Assembly (NCBI GenBank): GCA_017623955.1 | Contig: JAGAOA010000075.1 | Span: forward strand, 1-12,848 | Length of the DNA stretch: 12,848 nt | Direction of reading: 5' to 3' | Source of the DNA: Opitutales bacterium | GTDB taxonomy: Bacteria > Verrucomicrobiota > Verrucomicrobiae > Opitutales > CAG-312 | Shown here: in pieces, positions 7,490-12,848 of the stretch | How positions within the stretch are numbered: the first letter of the stretch is position 1 | Layout of the letters: each line of letters opens with the position of its first letter | Translations under genes and position numbers: made by a program | The notes under the pieces: generated by a model | What the model was told of the DNA's origin: nothing | Database searches by the model: none | Seen by the model: only the letters and a program-made list of their open reading frames with translations

Positions 7490-7843
7490 ATGCAAAACTT
7501 AACAAAAAGAGAAATTATCCAGAAAATCTATAACGAAAAGGATGAATGCCGTAAGGGTTTCATTCTTCAGAACGACGTAAAGGATATCGTTCAAAGAACG
7601 CTTGATATAATGAGCGAATCTTTGTCGGAGGGCAGAAATATTGAATTGCGTAAATTTGGTGTACTAGAAGTTCAAGTTCGCAAACCACGTGTAGGTCGTA
7701 ATCCAACACAACCAGAACAAGATGTTCAAATACCAAAACGTGCAATTGTAAAGTTCAAAGCTGGTAAAGAACTCAAAGCATCTTTGAAAGATTTAGACTT
7801 GAGCGTTGTAGAAGAAAGCAAAGCTTCTAGAGCAAGAAAGTAA
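7490..7843 (+). CDS. HU/IHF-family DNA-binding protein
   Basis: A 117-residue histone-like protein that binds and bends DNA as a dimer. The helical N-terminal half (LTKREIIQKIYNEK to DIVQRTLDIMSESLSEG) is followed by the beta-arm signature: IELRKFGVLEVQVRKPRVGRNP, with the intercalating proline at residue 72, and IPKRAIVKFKAGKELK. Compared with classic 90-residue HU it has about six extra residues between helices 1 and 2 (around 16-26), and a tail after residue 98 ending in KASRARK. Ribosome site GGAG (7479-7482) lies 7 nt before the ATG. hisS follows after 21 nt, so the two are probably co-transcribed. Whether it acts as HU or IHF cannot be decided from sequence. Confidence 0.92.
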   Translation: MQNLTKREIIQKIYNEKDECRKGFILQNDVKDIVQRTLDIMSESLSEGRNIELRKFGVLEVQVRKPRVGRNPTQPEQDVQIPKRAIVKFKAGKELKASLKDLDLSVVEESKASRARK

Positions 7844-7864
7844 TAAGACATAAAGGCGGTAAAA

Positions 7865-9178
7865 ATGGCGAATTTCAAGACACTACCAGGCTTTAGGGAA
7901 TTTTATCCTGAAGATTTCGCTAAGAAGAGCTATTTGTTCTCTTGTTGGCGTGGAGTGGCTAGGTCTTTTGGTTTTCAAGAGTTTGAACCGCCTGTATTAG
8001 AACAGCTCGATTTATTTACTGAAAAGAGTGGAGAAGAAATTAAATCGCAGTTGTTTGAGTTTGTCGATAAGGGTGAGCGCGCAGTTTCACTTCGTCCAGA
8101 AATGACTCCATCACTGGCTAGAATGGTTGGAGCAAAGGCTGCCGGAATTCGTCGTCCTGTAAAGTGGTTTGCCATAGGCGAAAATTACAGATACGAGCGT
8201 CAACAAAAAGGACGTTTGCGTGCGTTTTATCAGTTTAGTGCCGATATCTTGGGTGAACCATCTCTCAATGCTGATGCAGAAATCATATCACTTTTGATAG
8301 ATTCGTTAAGAGTTTTTGGGTTGAATGAAAATCAGTTTAAGCTCCGCTTGGGCGATAGAAATTTGTGGGTGCTTTTCTTGCAAAATTCTGGAGTCGAAGA
8401 TGAACGAATGGTGTCGGTGCTTTCAGTTATAGATAAGCTAGAAAAAGTTTCTCCAGAAGCGTTGCTGGATATGATGAAAACAGCATTGATAGGGTCGAAG
8501 GTTGATGCTGAAATTCTCATCAATAATATAAGAGAGCTTGTTGCATTGCGTAGTGTTAATGCTCTTGAGGAGTTTTTCAATGCAAAGTGTTCGCAGTCAG
8601 AAGACATTGCTCTGCGTATAAAAGATTGGCGTGATTTGTTGTCGTTGCTCGATAGCTTAGATGTTGCAAAATTTGTGTCTATCGACATGGGAATAGTTAG
8701 GGGATTGGCTTATTATACAGGTTTTGTATTTGAAGCTTTCCAGACGGTTGGAACAGGTCGTGCATTGGCAGGTGGTGGCAGATACGATAATCTTGTTGCA
8801 AAACTTGGTTATCAAGATATGTCTGCAGTTGGCTTTGGAATGGGCGATGTAACCGTCAGTGATTTGCTTGAGCTTGTAGGTTTATCTAAGTTAGATGATT
8901 ATTCTCCGCAAGTATATGTTGTAATTGGTTCAGAGAATGTTCGCAAGAATGCATTGGCAGTGGTGCATACTTTGCGTTCTGCGGGAATACGTACCGATTA
9001 TCCATTTAAAAGTGCAGGTTTTGGAAAACAATTTAAACAAGCCGATGCACTTGGTGTAAAGTATGCTGTAATAGTCGGAGAAGATGAAGTTGCAAAAGGC
9101 GTTGTAAAGATAAAAAATCTGAAAACGTCAGAAGAGCAAGAGGTAGCAATTTCAAATATTGTCTCCGTTGTAGCTTGA
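7865..9178 (+). CDS. hisS: Histidyl-tRNA synthetase
   Basis: A 437-residue class II aminoacyl-tRNA synthetase that charges tRNA-His with histidine in the cytosol. It shows the N-terminal LPGFREFYPED, motif 2 (ENYRYERQQKGRLRAFYQF, 106-124), the histidine-specific region MGIVRGLAYYTGFVFE (275-290), motif 3 (GGGRYDNL and GFGMGD, 303-328), and a C-terminal anticodon-binding domain from about 348 (QVYVVIG to KYAVIVGEDE). The anticodon domain argues against HisZ, the catalytically inactive paralogue. Two deviations from the Escherichia coli pattern are visible: RYERQQ for RxERPQ, and LAYY for LDYY. I recall similar forms in Opitutae-type Verrucomicrobiota. Ribosome site AAAGGCGG (7852-7859) lies 5 nt before the ATG. 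It is co-transcribed with the HU gene and closed by a strong terminator. Confidence 0.95.
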   Translation: MANFKTLPGFREFYPEDFAKKSYLFSCWRGVARSFGFQEFEPPVLEQLDLFTEKSGEEIKSQLFEFVDKGERAVSLRPEMTPSLARMVGAKAAGIRRPVKWFAIGENYRYERQQKGRLRAFYQFSADILGEPSLNADAEIISLLIDSLRVFGLNENQFKLRLGDRNLWVLFLQNSGVEDERMVSVLSVIDKLEKVSPEALLDMMKTALIGSKVDAEILINNIRELVALRSVNALEEFFNAKCSQSEDIALRIKDWRDLLSLLDSLDVAKFVSIDMGIVRGLAYYTGFVFEAFQTVGTGRALAGGGRYDNLVAKLGYQDMSAVGFGMGDVTVSDLLELVGLSKLDDYSPQVYVVIGSENVRKNALAVVHTLRSAGIRTDYPFKSAGFGKQFKQADALGVKYAVIVGEDEVAKGVVKIKNLKTSEEQEVAISNIVSVVA

Positions 9179-9204
9179 ACTTCTATATAAAATCAATTCT
9201 ACGC

Positions 9205-9230
9205 AAAACACGATATTTCGTGTTTTTTTT
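9205..9230 (+). terminator. Rho-independent terminator after hisS
   Basis: A perfect 9-bp stem AAAACACGA / TCGTGTTTT (9205-9213 with 9218-9226), 4-nt loop TATT, and a continuing T run to 9230. It lies 26 nt after the hisS stop. Confidence 0.93.
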
Positions 9231-9274
9231 GTTTTTGGATATGCGAATCCCTCAACTGTCTAGTAAAATATAGA

Positions 9275-9303
9275 TTGACCCAAAGTGTTGGTAGTTTCAT
9301 AAT
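9275..9303 (+). promoter_or_regulatory. Promoter of the GH31 gene
   Basis: TTGACC (9275-9280), a 17-nt spacer and CATAAT (9298-9303) match the sigma-70 consensus at five of six bases in each box with ideal spacing. The leader would be about 17 nt and carries AGGAGG (9317-9322), 4 nt before the ATG. Confidence 0.65.
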
Positions 9304-9326
9304 CTTGCCAGTTTATAGGAGGATTT

Positions 9327-10919
9327 ATGAAAAAGATAATATCTGCGTTTTTATTACATATCGTAGTTGTAAGCTTTGTATGTGGAGCTCATATAACTGA
9401 AGTTAAGTTGCTCAAAGATGAGAAATGGTGGGGTGGAGCAACTGCATGGGGACATGAAATGCCCTTGTCGAACAAAACGAGAATTTATGATTTAGGTAGA
9501 AATCATGGTTCAAATCAAGCGTCGCCATTGTTGGTTTCTTCAAAAGGGCGTTATGTTTGGAGCGAAAAGCCATTCAGATTTTCTATGAATAATGGTGTTT
9601 TAATCCTATCTTCAGATTTCGAAAAAATAGAACCCAAAAAAGCTGGTTCTACTATGAAAGAAGCTTATCTTGAGGCATCTCAACGCCATTTCAAATCCGA
9701 TGGCAAAATTCCGCCTGAAATATTTTTTACTAAACCACAATTTAATACATGGATTGAACTTGTCCGAGAGCAAAGACAAAAGGATATTCTCAAGTATGCA
9801 AATGATATCAAAAAGTATGGGTTCCCGTGTGGAGTGCTGATGATTGATGGTAATTGGGATAGATACTACGGAATGTTAGATTTCGACGGCAATAAAATTC
9901 CCGATCCGAAAGGCTTAAATAAAGCTCTGCACGAAATGGGCTACAAGATTATCTATTGGATTGGTCCCTTTGTTGGTCCAGCAGGAGCCGAATTTTTGGA
10001 ACTAGAGAAAGCTGGACTCTTGCTTATGGACAAAGATAAAGATAAAAAACGTGCAGTCGTTATTCCCTGGTGGAGCGGTTTTAGTGCGTCATTCGACACA
10101 ACCAATCAAAAATCATTAGATTATTTGGAAGCACGCTTGCGTAAAATGCAGAAGGAATATGATATTGATGGTTTCAAATTTGATGGTGGCGATATTCATC
10201 ATGTTCGTGGAAAGAATGTAGCCTTTCATAAAGATTCAAATATAATGGCTGATTACACTCAGGGTTGGGCAGAGCTTGGATATCGTTTTAAATATAACGA
10301 ATTGCGTGCATCGTGGAAGATGGGTGGAAAGGCACTTGTTCAGCGTTTGTTAGATAAGCTATACTCGTGGAACGATGTAAAACTTATAGTTCCACATATG
10401 TTAAATGCAGGTATAATAGGCTATGCTTATACATGTCCAGATATGATTGGTGGTGGTGATTTTGTTTCATTTAAAAATGTTGATTATTCAAAGCTCGATC
10501 AGCGTTTAATTGTTCGTTATGCTCAAGCTTCTGCCCTTATGCCAATGATGCAGTTCTCGCTTGCTCCTTGGCGAGTTCTAGATAAAAAACATTTGAGGAT
10601 ATGTCGCGATGCCGCAATCTTGCATACAAAGTTTGCCGATTATATTCTTGAGCTTGCTCGCCATTCATCTAAAACGGGAGAGCCTATTGTCAGAGCTATG
10701 GCTTATGAATTCCCAAATGAAAATCTCGAAAATATAATCGATCAATTTATGCTTGGCGATAGGTATTTGGTCGCTCCAGTTGTAACGCCCGATGATTCTC
10801 GTAGGGTAGTTTTACCTAAGGGCAAATGGCAAGATGAACTTGGCAATGTTTACGAAGGTGGCAGAACTATAAAGATTGATGTTCCTATTGAACGTTTGCC
10901 ATACTTCAAAAAAATGTAG
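9327..10919 (+). CDS. Secreted glycoside hydrolase family 31 enzyme
   Basis: A 530-residue exported GH31-type enzyme; the family cleaves alpha-glucosides, alpha-xylosides or alpha-galactosides with retention. A type I signal peptide ends near VCGA (18-21). A short beta domain (22-130) precedes the barrel: FTKPQFNTWIEL (134-145), GFPCGVLMIDGNWDRYYG (165-182), IIYWIGPFVGP (208-218), and the nucleophile segment DGFKFDGGD (281-289, Asp286). CPDMIGGG (370-377) has Asp372 as the likely acid/base. MQFSLAPWR (408-416) and QFMLGDRYLVAPVV (473-486) lead into the C-terminal beta part. The KFDGGD form and PDMIGG resemble the MYORG/alpha-galactosidase-like side of GH31 rather than classical alpha-glucosidases; this is an inference and the substrate is open. 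The gene has its own promoter and terminator, so it looks monocistronic. Confidence 0.88.
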   Translation: MKKIISAFLLHIVVVSFVCGAHITEVKLLKDEKWWGGATAWGHEMPLSNKTRIYDLGRNHGSNQASPLLVSSKGRYVWSEKPFRFSMNNGVLILSSDFEKIEPKKAGSTMKEAYLEASQRHFKSDGKIPPEIFFTKPQFNTWIELVREQRQKDILKYANDIKKYGFPCGVLMIDGNWDRYYGMLDFDGNKIPDPKGLNKALHEMGYKIIYWIGPFVGPAGAEFLELEKAGLLLMDKDKDKKRAVVIPWWSGFSASFDTTNQKSLDYLEARLRKMQKEYDIDGFKFDGGDIHHVRGKNVAFHKDSNIMADYTQGWAELGYRFKYNELRASWKMGGKALVQRLLDKLYSWNDVKLIVPHMLNAGIIGYAYTCPDMIGGGDFVSFKNVDYSKLDQRLIVRYAQASALMPMMQFSLAPWRVLDKKHLRICRDAAILHTKFADYILELARHSSKTGEPIVRAMAYEFPNENLENIIDQFMLGDRYLVAPVVTPDDSRRVVLPKGKWQDELGNVYEGGRTIKIDVPIERLPYFKKM

Positions 10920-10931
10920 TTGTCAAAATTC

Positions 10932-10963
10932 AAAAGAGATAGTTCATTACTGTCTCTTTTTTT
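10932..10963 (+). terminator. Rho-independent terminator of the GH31 gene
   Basis: A 12-bp stem AAAAGAGATAGT / ACTGTCTCTTTT (10932-10943 with 10949-10960, one G-U pair) has a 5-nt loop TCATT and continues into Ts to 10963. It lies 12 nt after the stop. Confidence 0.93.
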
Positions 10964-10986
10964 GCGAACTTTCTGAGAAATATTTT

Positions 10987-11023
10987 TTCCTATAATTGAA
11001 AATGTAATTTTAAATTATAGGAA
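10987..11023. promoter_or_regulatory. 11-bp inverted repeat with a TATAAT in each arm
   Basis: TTCCTATAATT (10987-10997) and AATTATAGGAA (11013-11023) are perfect complements separated by 15 nt. Each arm presents TATAAT, one on each strand, and a five-T run follows the right arm. It could be an operator, a two-way promoter element or a weak terminator; no good -35 is seen for the plus-strand copy. Confidence 0.4.
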
Positions 11024-11079
11024 TTTTTGTTGACCTGTTTTGTTTATTTACTTGCTCCTTATCTGTGGCTTTTTATGAC

Positions 11080-11107
11080 TTGACAAAAGTTTTCTCACAA
11101 ATAACTT
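11080..11107 (+). promoter_or_regulatory. Candidate promoter of the GH43 gene
   Basis: A perfect TTGACA (11080-11085) is followed after 16 nt by TAACTT (11102-11107), a weak -10. The start codon is about 70 nt further on. Confidence 0.4.
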
Positions 11108-11118
11108 GTGTTGATGAA

Positions 11119-11140
11119 TGCGTTATGCACGACATACGCA
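11119..11140 (+). promoter_or_regulatory. Hairpin with T-rich tail in the GH43 leader
   Basis: TGCGT-T-ATG (11119-11127) pairs with CATACGCA (11133-11140): eight base pairs with one bulged T and a 5-nt loop. ATTTTATTTTTTTAT follows. If transcription starts near 11114, the hairpin forms at the very 5' end of the message. It could act as an attenuator, an mRNA stabiliser or, as DNA, an operator dyad. Confidence 0.4.
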
Positions 11141-11180
11141 ATTTTATTTTTTTATAAAGGGGCATTGGCGAGGATAAAAA

Positions 11181-12227
11181 ATGAAAAGTAGAATATTTGT
11201 AGGAGTATTATTATTTTGTGTATCGTTAGTTTCGGCTGAAATTTTAATTCCCGATCCAACTATATTTGTTGATAATGGCAAGTATTATTTAACTGGTACG
11301 CATGGTGGTATTAGTTCTCCGGTAGGTGAAGAACAAAAAATATTTCCGTTGTTAATTTCTAAAAATTGTGTCGATTGGCAAAAGTACGATTACAATGGGA
11401 AAATGATGGGCATATTTAAAAAAGATGATATTGCTGGAAGTCCGAATTTTTGGGCACCTCAAATATTCAAGTATAAAGGTAAATATTATTACGCCTATAC
11501 ATCTAATACTCGCAAGGATGGCAAATTTAGTGGATTGCGTGTTTTTATAGCAAGTGCTGATAAAATTGAAGATGGCTTTAAAAATCCGTTTGTGATTGAA
11601 AGTCCGACTCCAGAAATTGATCCATTTGTATTTATTGATGATGATGAAACACCATATATTTGTTTGGTTCATTGGGCAGATGGTGGTGGCATCTGGGTTC
11701 AACAACTTTCGCCTGACTTAAAAAAGCGTGTCGGTAAATTAGTAAGCATTGCTCGCAGAACTGAAGATTGGGAGTTCGCTCCATTGTCGCAAGAGTTCAT
11801 TGCTTTGAATGAGCTTAAGAAAAAACAAAATAAATCGCAATGGAGTATGTATAATCATAGTAAAGCTACTATTGAAGGACCAACAATCGTAAAGCGACAC
11901 GGCAAATATGTTTTGTTTTATTCAACAAACGATTTCCGTAGTCCAGATTATCGTGTCGGGGTTGCTGTTGCTGATAGTATATTTGGCCCATACAAGAAAC
12001 TTCAAAATGCCCCAGTTATAGCTCGTGAAAATACAGGTTTAAATGGCTCAGGACACGGCGATGTTTTCTTCGACGATAAAGGACAGATGTGGTATGTGTT
12101 CCATGCGCACCATTCCAATATACAAATATCGCCTCGCCGAGCTGCTGTTGTAAAACTCATCGAAACTATCGGCAAAGATGGTTATCCGCGATATGAAATC
12201 GACTACTCTACAATGCGCCTATTGTAG
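11181..12227 (+). CDS. Secreted glycoside hydrolase family 43 enzyme
   Basis: A 348-residue exported five-bladed beta-propeller of GH43, inverting enzymes that act mostly on arabinose- or xylose-containing glycans. Signal peptide MKSRIFVGVLLFCVSLVSA is cleaved before Glu20, so the mature protein begins almost directly with the first blade. The catalytic triad is visible: base Asp25 in IPDPTIF, modulator Asp147 in PEIDPFVFID, and acid Glu232 in TIEGPTIV. WAPQIFKYKGKYYYAYT (91-107) and GSGHGDVF (289-296) are further family marks. No carbohydrate-binding module is attached. Ribosome site GAGG (11170-11173) lies 7 nt before the ATG. Alpha-L-arabinofuranosidase or beta-xylosidase are the commonest activities, but the subfamily was not determined. 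A hairpin covers the stop codon, and the next gene is an isomerase-like enzyme. Confidence 0.9.
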   Translation: MKSRIFVGVLLFCVSLVSAEILIPDPTIFVDNGKYYLTGTHGGISSPVGEEQKIFPLLISKNCVDWQKYDYNGKMMGIFKKDDIAGSPNFWAPQIFKYKGKYYYAYTSNTRKDGKFSGLRVFIASADKIEDGFKNPFVIESPTPEIDPFVFIDDDETPYICLVHWADGGGIWVQQLSPDLKKRVGKLVSIARRTEDWEFAPLSQEFIALNELKKKQNKSQWSMYNHSKATIEGPTIVKRHGKYVLFYSTNDFRSPDYRVGVAVADSIFGPYKKLQNAPVIARENTGLNGSGHGDVFFDDKGQMWYVFHAHHSNIQISPRRAAVVKLIETIGKDGYPRYEIDYSTMRLL

Positions 12228-12230
12228 AGT
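12205..12230 (+). other. 10-bp perfect hairpin covering the GH43 stop codon, without T tract
   Basis: ACTCTACAAT (12205-12214) and ATTGTAGAGT (12221-12230) pair perfectly around GCGCCT; the stop TAG is 12225-12227. CACAAAGTAA follows, so it is not a standard intrinsic terminator. It may protect the 3' end of the message or separate expression of GH43 from the next gene. Confidence 0.6.
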
Positions 12231-12361
12231 CACAAAGTAACAGTATTAGAAAAAGCTTGAAATCAACTAGTGTTTCGTAGTAGAAATCTACCGAACAAAC
12301 ATTCATTTGTTAAATCTTTAACATAAAAAATACAAAAAAATAGAAAGAAGGGACATAAAAA

Positions 12362-12848
12362 ATGGCAAGACCGTTGACATTATTTTCAGGCCAGTGGGCA
12401 GATATGAAACTTGAAGATTTGGCACCTTTAGCCAAAAAAATGGGTTATGAAGGTATTGAAATTCCTCTTACCCAAAATCACTTCGATTTTGATAAAGCTG
12501 ATGATGAAGCATACTTGAAAAGCCGTTGGGATATTCTCGAACAGAATGGTTTGAACTGCTATGCAATTTCTAATCACCTCGTAGGTCAGTGTGTTTGCGA
12601 CGAAATCGATGTTCGTCATAAAGCTATCTTGTCAGATAACATTTGGGGCGATGGCGATCCAGAAGGTGTGCGTCAACGTGCAGCCGAAGCTATGAAGAAA
12701 ACAGCAAAGATTGCAAATAAGTTTTTCTCTATGCGTCCATCAAGTTTGGCAGCATCTCCAATCACTCCAGTTGTAACAGGTTTTACAGGTTCTTCAATTT
12801 GGAAGTATTTGTATTCGTTCCCACCAGTAACTAAGGGTATGATTGAAG
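12362..12848 (+). CDS. Sugar phosphate isomerase/epimerase-like TIM barrel, N-terminal part (3' end outside window)
   Basis: The first 162 residues of a protein that runs off the window end with no stop. MARPLTLFSGQWADMKLEDL, KKMGYEGIEI, CYAISNHLVGQ and WGDGDPEGVRQRAAEAMKKTA, then GFTGSSIW and LYSFPP, match my memory of a cytosolic subgroup of the xylose isomerase-like/AP endonuclease 2 TIM-barrel superfamily. This superfamily holds sugar (phosphate) isomerases, epimerases and inosose dehydratases, usually metal dependent. The metal ligands would lie mostly in the missing part. The stretch before GFTGSS (about 126-142, FFSMRPSSLAASPITP) seems longer than in the relatives I recall. Ribosome site GAAGG (12348-12352) is 9 nt before the ATG. 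The gap of 134 nt to GH43 allows either read-through or a separate promoter. Confidence 0.82.
   Translation, partial: MARPLTLFSGQWADMKLEDLAPLAKKMGYEGIEIPLTQNHFDFDKADDEAYLKSRWDILEQNGLNCYAISNHLVGQCVCDEIDVRHKAILSDNIWGDGDPEGVRQRAAEAMKKTAKIANKFFSMRPSSLAASPITPVVTGFTGSSIWKYLYSFPPVTKGMIE

Noticed and set aside
7560..7745. Antisense open frame over the HU gene
   Set aside because: The Val/Leu/His-rich product is a shadow of a clear HU-family gene.
7865..9178. HisZ, the ATP phosphoribosyltransferase regulatory subunit
   Set aside because: Motif 2 and a full C-terminal anticodon-binding domain are present, and no hisG is adjacent.
12257..12286. A promoter TTGAAA-18-TAGAAA before the isomerase gene
   Set aside because: Both boxes are weak and the spacer is long, so it is not listed as a feature; a separate promoter remains possible.
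12290..12325. Small inverted repeats AACAAA/TTTGTT and GTTAAA/TTTAAC before the isomerase gene
   Set aside because: Six-bp AT-only stems are expected by chance in DNA of this composition.
1..12848. CRISPR arrays, tRNA genes, insertion sequences or phage modules
   Set aside because: No spaced direct repeats, cloverleaf sequences, transposase or integrase motifs were found on reading either strand.

Overview
The window is AT-rich bacterial DNA that is almost fully coding: ten genes, two of them cut by the window ends, and no non-coding gap above 300 bases. No tRNA, rRNA, CRISPR array, insertion sequence or phage gene was seen. The best clue to the host is the histidyl-tRNA synthetase, whose N-terminus, motif 2 (YRYERQQKGRLRAFYQF) and histidine loop (RGLAYYTGFVFE) look to me like Opitutae-type Verrucomicrobiota enzymes. 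An HU-like gene just upstream and the secreted carbohydrate enzymes also fit an AT-rich, polysaccharide-using relative, perhaps gut-associated. This placement comes from memory of family patterns and was not searched.

Layout. (1) Bases 1-2079, plus strand: the C-terminal part of an IlvD/Edd-type dehydratase overlaps by 10 nt an FAD protein of the fumarate reductase/aspartate oxidase superfamily; a clear terminator follows. (2) Bases 2267-4045, minus strand: a secreted putative glycosidase resembling DUF5696/GH101-like proteins. (3) Bases 4158-7265, minus strand: a compact operon in the order ClpX-like AAA+ ATPase, ubiE/menG methyltransferase, RluA-family pseudouridine synthase, with gaps of 1 nt and then -4 nt. 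(4) Bases 7266-7489: a divergent AT-rich control region with a perfect 14-bp palindrome and a terminator-like leader hairpin. (5) Bases 7490-9178, plus strand: HU-family protein and hisS, 21 nt apart, then a strong terminator. (6) Bases 9327-12848, plus strand: secreted GH31, secreted GH43 and the start of a sugar phosphate isomerase/epimerase-like TIM-barrel gene.

How the genes may work together. The three exported glycosidases (DUF5696-like, GH31, GH43) and the cytosolic isomerase suggest stepwise attack on a plant or host glycan and intracellular handling of an unusual sugar. The dehydratase/flavoprotein pair could belong to sugar-acid catabolism rather than to branched-chain amino acid synthesis, because both proteins depart from the textbook active-site signatures. 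UbiE/MenG points to a quinone, probably menaquinone.

The most unusual object is the ClpX-like ATPase. It lacks the zinc-binding N-domain, keeps the IGF loop used to dock ClpP, has a methionine-rich replacement for the RKH loop region, and carries about 120 extra C-terminal residues that look like a degenerate second copy of the ClpX small domain. I see no complete unknown defence or mobile system in the window.
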